NCBI GenBank assembly: GCA_051878575.1
Contig: JBJEKJ010000056.1
Location: 1 to 37,228 of the forward strand
Direction: 5' to 3'
Source of the DNA: CALZFJ01 sp051878575
Lineage (GTDB): Bacteria > Bacteroidota > Bacteroidia > Bacteroidales > Muribaculaceae
Length of the DNA stretch: 37,228 nt
Of this stretch, positions 17,042 to 26,100 are shown piece after piece. A program made the position numbers and the translations under genes. The notes below the pieces were generated by a model, which did no database searches, had not been told where the DNA came from, and worked only from the letters and a program-made list of their open reading frames with translations. Numbering within the stretch: position 1 is the stretch's first letter; the number at the start of each line of letters is the position of its first letter.

Positions 17042-17093
17042 CACTCCGATTTCAAGACAAATAATTAGAAACAATAAAAATAGGAATACAGCC

Positions 17094-17351
17094 ATGTCAA
17101 AGGTTTGTCAGATTACAGGCAAGAAGGCGATGACAGGAAACAATGTATCGCACTCTAAAAGAAGAACAAAACGTAAATTCTACGCTAATTTGTTCAACAA
17201 GAAATTTTATTGGGTAGAGCAGGACCAGTGGATCAGCTTGACAATCTCAGCTTCGGGTCTTCGCACAATCAACAAACTTGGGCTTGATGCAGCATTGAAG
17301 CAGGCGGCAAGCAAGGGTTATCTAACATGTATTAAAACAGTAGAGGAGTAA
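17094..17351 (+). CDS. rpmB: 50S ribosomal protein L28 (bL28)
   Basis: The 85-residue protein starts MSKVCQITGKKAMTGNNVSHS, the standard bL28 N-terminus, followed by the basic RRTKRKF segment. I placed the start at the ATG at 17094 although the frame stays open 111 bases further upstream, because the promoter lies inside that extension and homologues begin here. It is the first gene of a three-gene ribosomal operon; the gap to rpmG is 6 bases. Confidence 0.97.
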   Translation: MSKVCQITGKKAMTGNNVSHSKRRTKRKFYANLFNKKFYWVEQDQWISLTISASGLRTINKLGLDAALKQAASKGYLTCIKTVEE

Positions 17352-17357
17352 TAGAAG

Positions 17358-17546
17358 ATGGCAAAGAAAGCTAAAGGCAATAGAGTACAGGTGATACTCG
17401 AATGCACCGAGCAAAAAGCAAGTGGTGTACCAGGAATGTCGCGTTATATCACAACCAAGAACCGCAAGAACACCACTGAGAGATTGGAGTTGAAGAAATA
17501 CAACCCCTACCTAAAGAAAGTTACCGTACACAAGGAAATTAAATAA
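17358..17546 (+). CDS. rpmG: 50S ribosomal protein L33 (bL33)
   Basis: The 62-residue protein has the bL33 pattern: N-terminal VQVILECTEQ, the YITTKNRKNTTERLELKKYNP core and a C-terminal VTVHKEIK. It lacks the paired CxxC zinc ligands of the zinc-binding form, retaining only one Cys, so it is a zinc-independent version. It sits 6 bases after rpmB and 9 bases before the DUF4295 gene. Confidence 0.96.
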   Translation: MAKKAKGNRVQVILECTEQKASGVPGMSRYITTKNRKNTTERLELKKYNPYLKKVTVHKEIK

Positions 17547-17555
17547 GTATAAGTT

Positions 17556-17708
17556 ATGGCAAAGAAAGTAGTAGCAACGCTTCAGAAAGGTGAGGGCCGT
17601 ACTTACAGCAAAGTTATCAGAGTGGTGAAGTCGCCGAAAACAGGTGCTTATACATTCAAGGAAGAGATGGTTCCTAACGACCAGGTACAAGCTGCCCTTA
17701 ATAAATAA
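17556..17708 (+). CDS. DUF4295 family ribosome-associated protein (bL38-type)
   Basis: The 50-residue, Lys-rich product begins MAKKVVATLQKGEGRTYSKV and ends with a short acidic, amphipathic tail. It belongs to DUF4295, a Bacteroidota-specific family nearly always encoded directly after rpmG. From memory, the cryo-EM structure of the Flavobacterium johnsoniae ribosome showed such a protein as a genuine 50S component (called bL38); I cannot verify that here. The start at 17556 follows rpmG by 9 bases, and the gene ends 28 bases before a strong terminator. Confidence 0.88.
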   Translation: MAKKVVATLQKGEGRTYSKVIRVVKSPKTGAYTFKEEMVPNDQVQAALNK

Positions 17709-17736
17709 TTCGGAATATATATTTTTCCTAAATAAG

Positions 17737-17776
17737 AAAGAGGCTTTTTTGCTTGAGGGCAAGAAAAGCCTCTTTT
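17737..17776 (+). terminator. intrinsic terminator of the rpmB-rpmG-DUF4295 operon
   Basis: AAAGAGGCTTTT (17737-17748) and AAAAGCCTCTTT (17764-17775) form a 12-bp perfect stem ending in T residues. The A-rich left arm could make it work in both directions. Confidence 0.8.
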
Positions 17777-17817
17777 GCCCTTAAATCATTTACTAACGAT
17801 AATCTGTGATTACATTT

Positions 17818-20157
17818 ATGTTGAGAAAAAGATTGGCTATGATTGCCGGATTTGCCATCAGTGCGTGCTCACTGATGGGTGCCGCGCTGACTCTCGACGA
17901 GCTTGCGGTGAAGGTGACGCCTGATAATGAGGGGCGCGAGTTCTCGTTCAGCGACAAATATGCTGGTTTTTTCTATGGTATGACCAATGTCGACGGCTGG
18001 ACCGAGTGGAATGCCGGATGGAATATCCGCGCCAAGCGCATTTTCAATGATTATAGGATTTTTGCCGATGGCAAGGAGTTGAGGCGTGCAAAGGCCCGGG
18101 TGAGCGTGTATCCAAATCGCATGGTACGTACCTTCGGCCGTGGTGTGGAGGAGACTTTCAGTCTCGTCGATGAGAGGAAGGTGATATTTATCGACATCGC
18201 CGCAAGGCCGCGCAAAAATGACGGTAAGGAATCTGCTATCGATGCGGTGGGCATTGAGCTGCTTGGCGACATTATATCGGCGCCAAAAGCCGATGGTGGT
18301 GATGCCGTGTGCGTGCCCGAGGCATATCCCGACTGTGTGGTGCGCATTGCTGCCATGAATGGTGGCGACGTGCGCGTGAGCGGACGCATGGTAGAGGCTG
18401 ATGCCGCCTCCGGAGGCTTTGTGCTGACATTTGGCACGGCCGAGGAGAGCGCTGCTATGGTAGCAGGCGCGCGTGCCGGCAAGGCGGAGTGGCTCGCTGA
18501 GCGCGCACGGCGCATGCAGCAGATTCTTGATGACAATGCCAACGACTGCGCGTATGGCGTGGCCAAGTCGCTCGCATGGATTATGCTCACTGCCGACGAG
18601 CTCGTCACTTGGCAGCATGGCGGATGGGGTATTTATGCGGGATTACCGTGGTTCACCGACTTCTGGGGACGCGACATGTTTATATCCATGCCGGGCACGG
18701 TGCTGTGTACCGGGCGCTTCGACGTTGCAAAGAACATACTCTCGTCGTTTGCCAAATATATGGACGTGAATCCGCAGTCGCCCACCTACGGACGCGTGCC
18801 CAACCGTCTCAATCTCGATGGCGTGCTATATAATACCACCGACGGTACTCCGCGTTTCGTGATGCAGGTGCTCGACTATTTGCGCTACACCGGCGACCGC
18901 TCGTTCGTGAAGCAGATTTACAAGAGCGTGAAGATTGCCACCGACGCATCGCTGCGTTCATTTGTCGATGATAGGGGCTATCTCACTCATGCCGATGCCG
19001 ATACATGGATGGATGCCAAGCGTCAGAGCAAATACCCGTGCTCGCCACGTGGCAATCGTGCCGTCGACATTCAGGCTCTTTGGTACGGACAGCTTGAAGC
19101 GGCAGTGCGATTGGCCGACTTCATCGGCAAGAAGGACGATGCAAAGCGCTGGCGTGAGGCGGCTGAGAAGCTAAAGGTGAATTTTGAGAAAGATTTTGTG
19201 GCCGATGGCGTGATAGCCGACCATCTTAATAGCGATGGGACCCGTGACAGACAACTGCGTCCAAACACTATGTATGCCTATGAGCTCGTTTCGGAAGATA
19301 GCGTTAAGATTAATGATATCCGCACCACATGGAGCCGATTGGTTTATCCGTGGGGAGTGGGCTCGCTCGACCAAATGGACGAGAATTTCCATCCCTATCA
19401 CGAGCAGTGGCACCGCTATCACAAGGACGACGCCTATCACAATGGCACCGTGTGGCTGTGGCAGAATGGCATGGCCATGCAGCGCATGATAGAATATGGC
19501 GAGCAGAATAAGGCATTCCGCCTTTTCCAAAATATGGCAGAGCAGGCAATGAGGCAGGGTGCCGTAGGTAGTCTCTCAGAGTGTGCTGATGCTTGGTGCC
19601 GTCCGGGAAAGACATGGGCGCGCCGCACCGGAACCTTTTTGCAGGCATGGAGCAATGCCGAGCAGATAAGGGTGTGGAGTCAATGTTTCTTGGGCGTGAA
19701 GCCCGATATGCTTAATCGTGCGATTGACATTGCTCCGCGTATTCCGTCGCGCCTCACCGACTTCTCCACCCGGGTATGTTTGGGCGAGGGAAGCCTGCAT
19801 TATAGCTATAAAAAGAGCGGCGGCAAGGTCGTCTATAATTTTATATGGCGGGGCAAACAGCCTGTGACTCTGAATATCGACTTGAGTCGTACAGAGAATT
19901 TCGCTGTCGTCCTTGATAAGGGGGCGAGCGTGGAGGTTGTCGTCGACCATGATAAGGCTGTTGCCACCACTGTCGGTGCCGAGGGCGCAAAATCGGCAAG
20001 CGTCACCGCCTCGGCCGATGCGGCAAAGGTGACATTCTTGAGAAAGTGCAAGGCAGCGCTTGGCGATGTGAGATTCGCGGAGCCGTGCTACCGCGAGGAC
20101 CTGAAGTCGATGTCGAGGTACTTCAATCCACCGCTGCACTACGGTAGCGTGGAATAA
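17818..20157 (+). CDS. exported amylo-alpha-1,6-glucosidase-like enzyme (GH133 type)
   Basis: The 779-residue protein has a C-terminal (alpha/alpha)6 glycogen-debranching (GDE_C) domain, seen in the LPWFTDFWGRDMFISMPG block (276-293) and THADADTWMDA. Together with ENFHPYHEQWHRYHKDDAYHN-type segments further on, these suggest cleavage of alpha-1,6 branches in glycogen or starch-like glucans. The N-terminal 250 residues form a beta-sandwich typical of the family. The first 17 residues end in a lipobox, ISAC17, so it is probably a lipoprotein; a secreted soluble form is possible. I chose ATG 17818 because it gives the clean signal peptide; a GTG 12 bases earlier is in frame. No promoter was found in the 40 bases after the terminator. 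Most intracellular debranching enzymes lack a signal peptide, so this one may act on imported or dietary glucan. Confidence 0.85.
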   Translation: MLRKRLAMIAGFAISACSLMGAALTLDELAVKVTPDNEGREFSFSDKYAGFFYGMTNVDGWTEWNAGWNIRAKRIFNDYRIFADGKELRRAKARVSVYPNRMVRTFGRGVEETFSLVDERKVIFIDIAARPRKNDGKESAIDAVGIELLGDIISAPKADGGDAVCVPEAYPDCVVRIAAMNGGDVRVSGRMVEADAASGGFVLTFGTAEESAAMVAGARAGKAEWLAERARRMQQILDDNANDCAYGVAKSLAWIMLTADELVTWQHGGWGIYAGLPWFTDFWGRDMFISMPGTVLCTGRFDVAKNILSSFAKYMDVNPQSPTYGRVPNRLNLDGVLYNTTDGTPRFVMQVLDYLRYTGDRSFVKQIYKSVKIATDASLRSFVDDRGYLTHADADTWMDAKRQSKYPCSPRGNRAVDIQALWYGQLEAAVRLADFIGKKDDAKRWREAAEKLKVNFEKDFVADGVIADHLNSDGTRDRQLRPNTMYAYELVSEDSVKINDIRTTWSRLVYPWGVGSLDQMDENFHPYHEQWHRYHKDDAYHNGTVWLWQNGMAMQRMIEYGEQNKAFRLFQNMAEQAMRQGAVGSLSECADAWCRPGKTWARRTGTFLQAWSNAEQIRVWSQCFLGVKPDMLNRAIDIAPRIPSRLTDFSTRVCLGEGSLHYSYKKSGGKVVYNFIWRGKQPVTLNIDLSRTENFAVVLDKGASVEVVVDHDKAVATTVGAEGAKSASVTASADAAKVTFLRKCKAALGDVRFAEPCYREDLKSMSRYFNPPLHYGSVE

Positions 20158-20186
20158 AATGCCCAATTAAGGTGTGAGTCGCACTG

Positions 20187-20699
20187 TTAAATCCACTCGG
20201 TGATATCCTCGGCCGGCTTGCGTGCCGTGTGTCGCTCGCTTGCTGTGTCGGCAGGATATCCTATGGGAATAAGCGCTACCGGATATATTTCATCGGGCAG
20301 GTTCAGGGCCTTGTGCGTGGATTCCATATCGAAATTGCACACCCAGCAAGTGCCGAGGCCCACCGAGGCTGCGGCAAGGCAAATATGCTCGGTGGCTATG
20401 GCGCCATCAATGTCGGCGTGGTTCTTGCCATCGTTTTGGCGGGTCCACGCCGCATTGGCGTCGACACACACCGCAATTATGGCCGGAGCCTGAGTGAGCC
20501 ATGCATTGTGGTAGCATTCGCACAGCTTGGCCCGAGACTCAGTGCTCGTTGCCACGATGAATTTCCAGGGTTGGCGGTTCACTGCCGAGGGTGCGAGGCG
20601 CGCACATTCGAGCACATAATCCAATTTCTCGCGCTCAATCTCGCAGGGCTTATATGCCCTGACGGAATATCTGTTTTTAGTCAGTTTCAAGAAGTCCAT
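20187..20699 (-). CDS. nitroreductase family protein
   Basis: This 170-residue flavoprotein is unlike the nitroreductase at 2368-2916 in detail but shares the family motifs: KNRYSVRAYKP (8-18), LAPSAVNRQPWKF (35-47) and ASVGLGTCWVCNF near 110-123. It is the short single-domain type predicted to bind FMN as a homodimer. The substrate is unknown. It converges with the debranching enzyme (30-base gap) and follows the small lipoprotein gene by 84 bases. Confidence 0.9.
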   Translation of the reverse strand: MDFLKLTKNRYSVRAYKPCEIEREKLDYVLECARLAPSAVNRQPWKFIVATSTESRAKLCECYHNAWLTQAPAIIAVCVDANAAWTRQNDGKNHADIDGAIATEHICLAAASVGLGTCWVCNFDMESTHKALNLPDEIYPVALIPIGYPADTASERHTARKPAEDITEWI

Positions 20700-20783
20700 A
20701 TATAATGCTTTTAGGTGATAAATAATCGGGATTGCTGCTGACGACGCTGTTGCGAGGCCGTCTTGACGGGTTGTGCGGGCGGA

Positions 20784-21173
20784 TTACGGGCGGCGTCCGC
20801 GGTAGATTGCCGTCACGCTGTCGTAGGTCTCGGAGGAGCCGGGCGAGTTTAGGGTGACGAACTTCACCGTCACAGTATCGCCGATGTTGCTGCCTGCGAT
20901 TTTCGAGCGGTTTTCCACCTCGGCATAGTCGAAGCTCACCGAGTCGCCGTTTTCGTCGAGAATCACGATAGAGTTCATGGCGCGGTCGAGCGTAACGCCA
21001 ATCGCCGTCTTCTCCTGTCCGATTTGATTGGGGTTAATCATGTCGCGGGGCGTCACTGTGGCAGAGCAAGAGTCGTCCTCTCCGATTTCGGCGTTTGTGG
21101 AGCGGCTGCCGTTGCCGCATGCGGCTGCGGTTGCCATCAAGGCGATACAAATTAGTGCAGAATAATACTTCAT
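20784..21173 (-). CDS. small lipoprotein of unknown function
   Basis: The 129-residue product has a lipoprotein signal with the Cys at residue 19 (AAAC). A Ser/Asn/Glu-rich linker follows, then a compact beta-rich domain (about 45-125) with DSVSFDYAEVENRSKIAGS and a C-terminal AIYRGRRP. I do not recognise the family. A minus-strand TAATTTTG (21206-21199) 26 bases upstream of the ATG is a likely -7 box. Confidence 0.7.
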   Translation of the reverse strand: MKYYSALICIALMATAAACGNGSRSTNAEIGEDDSCSATVTPRDMINPNQIGQEKTAIGVTLDRAMNSIVILDENGDSVSFDYAEVENRSKIAGSNIGDTVTVKFVTLNSPGSSETYDSVTAIYRGRRP

Positions 21174-21198
21174 ATTTCAATTGTTGAGTTACAGGCGA

Positions 21199-21206
21199 CA
21201 AAATTA
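21199..21206 (-). promoter_or_regulatory. -7 element of the small lipoprotein gene
   Basis: Minus-strand TAATTTTG is an exact TAnnTTTG match 26 bases before the ATG. No clear -33 element is seen. Confidence 0.4.
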
Positions 21207-21258
21207 ATTCAAATTTTCCAACTATCCACCGTTTTGCCTTAATTTGTGGCATTCGGCA

Positions 21259-22902
21259 TCAGCATATCCTGCGCACGTCGTCGTCGAAAGTCTCCTTGTT
21301 TATTGCCTTGCTCTTTATTACCGACCGATAGTTGTAGATGGTGCGAGGTGTGTAGAACAGCAGGTTGGCAATCTCGCTGCTCTCGGTCACGCCAAGTCTT
21401 ACGAGGGCAAAAATTCTCAATTCGGTGGTCAGTTTGTTGTGCTGCACGCTGATTCTGTTCTCCTCGGTGAGCAGATTGTTGAATTCCTGCACGAAAGTGG
21501 GGTACAGGTCGGTGAACGCGCGGTCGAAGTGGCTCAGGAAAGTAGCGGCGTCGTCTTCTGAAAGGCGTGTCGACGTTATGGTGCTGAGCAGCTCGTCCAC
21601 TTGCTTGGCCTTGATTTTCCTCGCCACGAGTTTTTGGTAGTTGCTCAGGCGGTCGATGTATTTCGAGCAAAGGTCAATATATAGCTTCACAAGATTCTCG
21701 CGTTTGCGGTTGGTGTCGATAAGGCACTCGTTTTTGTGCGAGAGCTCGCCATTGAGCGACATCAGCCGCTCGTTGAGCTGAGTGAGTTGCAAGTTACGGT
21801 CGGCAATCTCCACCTTGCGCTTCGAGAGCAGCTTGTTCTGCTTGAAAATAGCCACAGAAGTGGCAATTAGCAGAATCAGCAGCATTACGCTTCCGAGCAG
21901 GGTCCATTTCAGCGATGTGTTCTGGTCGTTCAGCTTGTCCTTGTATTTTGTCACTATCACCGATAACTTGTCGGAGCTGTCGATTATTCTAAGGCGGTTG
22001 TTGTAGAATTTCGCATCCTCAATCGACACATTGATGTAGTTCTCGGCACGTTTGAGATCGTTGCCTTTGTCGAAGATCCACGCTGCGAGCTTCTGTAGCG
22101 ACAGATTCTCCTTCACCGGCACCATAATGTCGGTGATTGCAGTGTTCACGAGATACTCAATGTATTTATCCGTGTCGTTGAAATGATTGTAGCAGCAAGC
22201 GGCGGCGAAGCATGCCGTGGAGTAGAGGCGCGTGTTGGCAGGCTCGCTCTCGAGCACCTTCAGGTAGAATTGCAGCGCCTTCTCGTGGTTGTGGGTTACA
22301 TACAGCTCATACTCGCCCATGAGGTAGTTGAACTCGTTGGGCCTGTCGTTGGCGAGATCGATAGTCCTTTTCAGATATTTCTCTTTCAGTTGCCAATAGG
22401 TTGTGCGATACTCATTGTCGCTGCAATAGTCGCTCCAATAAGTGTAAAGCCAGTAAAGGGTGAGGTTGTACTCATATCGCAGCGAATTGTCTCCTACCCC
22501 CCCCAATTTCCTCTCGTCGAGCGATTTAAGAATCTCCTCGGCCTCGCTGTAAAGTCCGGCCGATGCGAGCATCGATGCCTTATGGATGAAATTAAGGTCG
22601 GTATAATATTTCTTGCCGGTCTTTTCGGCGAGCTCAAGGCCCTTTTTCACGTATGTCATCGCCGAGTCGAATCGGAAGAAATGATACTCGTTGTACACGT
22701 CGTTGTAAAGCCGCAACTTAATCGAATCGTTGGTTGCTGATGCGATTTTCCTCTTGACTTTCAGTATTTTCTGCTCTTTGGCGTTATTATAATGATTTCT
22801 GTGGGCAATCACGCTGTCGAGCCGCGCAAATGGAGTGTTGCCGCGTGCCGGAGCACACAGCCACGTCATTACTATTAAGAATAATAACCAATATCTCATC
22901 AT
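21259..22902 (-). CDS. membrane-anchored DUF6377-type regulator with TPR-like sensor region
   Basis: From the ATG at 22902 the product has 547 residues. It has a signal peptide (1-20), a helical TPR-like region (about 50-325), one transmembrane helix (333-353), a coiled coil (354-405) and a C-terminal helix-turn-helix of the LuxR/sigma-4 kind (about 494-533, around SEIANLLFYTPRTIYNYRS). This matches the DUF6377 group of Bacteroidota. It suggests a one-protein sensor with a periplasmic sensing part and a cytoplasmic DNA-binding part. The frame is open up to 22977, but the promoter at 22948-22977 lies there, which rules out that start; ATG 22899 is an alternative. It is transcribed divergently from the GH66 gene and is its most likely regulator. 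Confidence 0.82.
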   Translation of the reverse strand: MMRYWLLFLIVMTWLCAPARGNTPFARLDSVIAHRNHYNNAKEQKILKVKRKIASATNDSIKLRLYNDVYNEYHFFRFDSAMTYVKKGLELAEKTGKKYYTDLNFIHKASMLASAGLYSEAEEILKSLDERKLGGVGDNSLRYEYNLTLYWLYTYWSDYCSDNEYRTTYWQLKEKYLKRTIDLANDRPNEFNYLMGEYELYVTHNHEKALQFYLKVLESEPANTRLYSTACFAAACCYNHFNDTDKYIEYLVNTAITDIMVPVKENLSLQKLAAWIFDKGNDLKRAENYINVSIEDAKFYNNRLRIIDSSDKLSVIVTKYKDKLNDQNTSLKWTLLGSVMLLILLIATSVAIFKQNKLLSKRKVEIADRNLQLTQLNERLMSLNGELSHKNECLIDTNRKRENLVKLYIDLCSKYIDRLSNYQKLVARKIKAKQVDELLSTITSTRLSEDDAATFLSHFDRAFTDLYPTFVQEFNNLLTEENRISVQHNKLTTELRIFALVRLGVTESSEIANLLFYTPRTIYNYRSVIKSKAINKETFDDDVRRIC

Positions 22903-22947
22903 AGCGATATTAAGGGTAATTAATAGTAATATGTAGGCTAGGTGCTG

Positions 22948-22977
22948 CAAATTTAGCAAAAAAAATCGAAATGGCAA
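22948..22977 (-). promoter_or_regulatory. promoter of the DUF6377 regulator
   Basis: On the minus strand TTG (22977-22975), a 19-base spacer and TAAATTTG (22955-22948) match the consensus. The predicted leader is about 40 nt. Confidence 0.65.
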
Positions 22978-23100
22978 GAATGTACCTGCCGAAAATTTAA
23001 GAATCTGCGAAATGCTTGATTACAAACGCCGTGAGGATTTGCGGAAATCAATTAATGTACTTGGCTCGTACTCGCCGGGAGCGTGAGAATGGCTTTTCCT

Positions 23101-23108
23101 TAAATTTG
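23101..23108 (+). promoter_or_regulatory. -7 element of the GH66 gene
   Basis: TAAATTTG matches exactly and lies 29 bases before the ATG. No TTTG is found 19-21 bases upstream, which would fit a promoter that needs an activator. About 125 bases separate it from the divergent regulator promoter. Confidence 0.5.
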
Positions 23109-23137
23109 CACGCAAAACCTAATAAAAACAAAACTAT

Positions 23138-26100
23138 ATGACTAATTTATTCAAGCATCAATCGTCATTTTCATTATCACGAAAGTTGATTGGCGTGGCA
23201 CTGTTGCTTCTTTCATTCTCAGTGGAAGGCAATGGGGCTACAGTCACTTCCTCGCTTTCGATGGATTTGACAACCGACAGGGCTTGCTATAGCCCCGGAC
23301 AAGTGGTAACTTTCACTGCCTCGAGCATTCCGAGCGGTGCGCGTGTGCGCTATCGATTTGGAGCAAACGTGGTGGATGATGTGGCTCTCACCGGCAACAC
23401 ATGGACGTGGACTCCGCCGAAGGACGATTTCAAGGGCTATCTTGCCGAAATCTACACCACCAACGGCGACAACCGTAACATTATCGGAACTATTGCCGTG
23501 GATGTGTCGAGCAACTGGAAGCGTTTCCCCCGCTATGGCTTCGTGGCCGACTTTGAGGAGAATGGCAACTCGGCAGCCAAGCAGGAACGAATCGTCAGCG
23601 AGATGGCTTATCTCAACAGGCTGCACATCAATGGCGTTCAATTTCAGGACTGGCACTGGATGCACCATAAGCCGGTGAAATTCAACGACGATGGCTCGCT
23701 CACCGAGTGGTATCAGGACGTGAGCAAACGCTGGATAGGCGTGAAGCACATAAAAAGCTATATAGCCGAGCAGCACAAATATGGCATGAAGTCGATTTTC
23801 TACAACTTGTGCTATGGAGCATGGAAAGATGCCTATAAAGATGGCGTAAAGCCTGAGTGGGGATTGTTCAAGAAGGATGGCTCGGGCAATTTCTACCAGG
23901 ATTTCCATGGCCTTCCCGACTCATGGGCAAGCAACCTTTACCTGCAAGACCCGAATAATGCAGAGTGGCAAGCCTATCTCATAGAGCGCAACAAGGAGGT
24001 ATATGACAATTTCGATTTCGACGGCTATCAAATCGACCAGCTCGGTTGGCGTGCCGACCAACTGTACGACTACAACCATAATAGCGTGAACCTCACCGAG
24101 GGTTATGGCAAGTTCATCTATGCCGTAAAGAATGCCCATCCCGGCAAGTCGCTTATTATGAATGTAATTGGCGGATATGGAGCCGAGCCTGTCGCAACCA
24201 AGGACGTAGACTTCTGCTATGATGAGATGTGGGGTGGAGAGGCAAGTTTTGCGGCGCTGTTCAACACGATACAGGCCAACGACGGGTACAGCAACCACAC
24301 TCATCCCACGGTGTTTGCCGCATATATGAACTACGACAAGGCCGGTGATCCCGCGTATGAAGGACAATATCTGAACACCCCCGGCGTGCTGCTCACCGAT
24401 GCCGTGATGTTCGCGCTTGGTGGCGCGCACTTGGAGATGGGCGACCACATGCTCACGCGCGAGTATTTCCCCGCCGCTCCATTGAAAATGAGCGATGAGC
24501 TGCGCGCGGCAATGATTCGCTACTACGATTTCCTCACGGCATATCAGAATCTGCTCCGTGGCGAGACGTCGAGCGCGGCCTATTCGGCAGAGGTGTCGTC
24601 GGCCAATTACAATATATGCGCATGGCCTCCGCAAGAATATTCCATAACCACTTTTGCCAAGCGAAATGGTGAGCGTGAGATAATTCACTTCATCAATCTG
24701 CTCAATACCAACGATCTCAGCTGGCGCGACGTTAATGGAACGCGTCCGGCTCCCGAGAAGAAGACAAATGTTACTGTTACGGTAAAGTCGACACGCAAGG
24801 TGTCGAAAGTGTGGGTGGCAAGTCCCGATTCTCACGGTGGTGCCGTGGTGGAGCTGTCGTTCACTCAGAATGGCGATAATGTGACGTTCACGCTCCCGTC
24901 GCTCGAATATTGGACTATGGCCGTGCTGGAGAGTGCGCCGAAAGAGGAGTTCCTCCGCATCACAGGTGGTAGTTTTTACGATTTCGACCTATCAAAGACC
25001 GTGTGGATGATGAAGGATGAGAATGCCAATGTGTTCCGTGCCACGGTCCATATCAATGCCAATGAGGGCTTCAAGTTTGTCAATGGCCAGAGCGAGACGT
25101 GGGAATCGGGGAAAGCTCCTCTTAGCTATAATGCCGAATATCCGGATTATAATTTCAATTCCGAAATCAATACAGCCAATATCATAGCGGCCGGAGCCAA
25201 TGACTACAAATTCACCGTAAAAGAGTCGGCCAACTATGACGTTGTCGTCGATCTCGACCAAATGACGATTCAAGTCGACAAGTCGGCATATCAAGACAAC
25301 AATATGGACTATTATCCTATACGATATGTTGTGGGCGACCATAATGGTTGGAATCTCACCACCGCAACTCCTCTCGTGGCAAAAGACCCTGCCAAACCTT
25401 ATCTGATTTCGGGCTACGTGAATTTCAAAGCAAACAATGAATTCAAATTGTCGACACGCCTCCAGAATAACTGGAACCAGCCGCAATACGTGCAGAAAGT
25501 GGGTGAGGATAAACTCCAACTTTGGGATTTCAACAAAGAAAACGATATCCATTGGACTATTCCTGCCGATGGATGCTACTTGATTGAGGTAAACACCGCC
25601 GATGGTACTATCGCTATGAAAAATCCGGCCACGATAACCATAGGCGAAAACAGGTACAAGACACTCTACACCGAGATACCTCTTAATTTCGAGGGAGTGG
25701 AGGGCATAAAGGCATATATCGCCTCGAAAGTGGAGAATATCTCCAACAACGTGAAGGTGACAATGACGCCTATCAATCAAGTGCCTGCCAATACCGCAAT
25801 ACTGCTGTATGGTGCTCCGGGAACCTACAATATCCCCTATAAGGATTACGTTGAGCCGCTCACGTCGCACAACTATCTCAATGGTGTGACCAAAGCCACA
25901 AAAATCGATGCCAATTGGGTGGGCTACGACAATTATATCCTCGAAGGCGGCAAGTTCAAGCCAGCCACCGGTGCTAATATTGAGGCGTGGAGCGCTTACT
26001 TGTCGGTTCCTGAGGGCTTTACCCACCATACGGAGGACGTGGGTGTAATGATAGAGGGCCGCACGGTGGAGCACTTGGTGCTTACAGGCGCAGCCTACAA

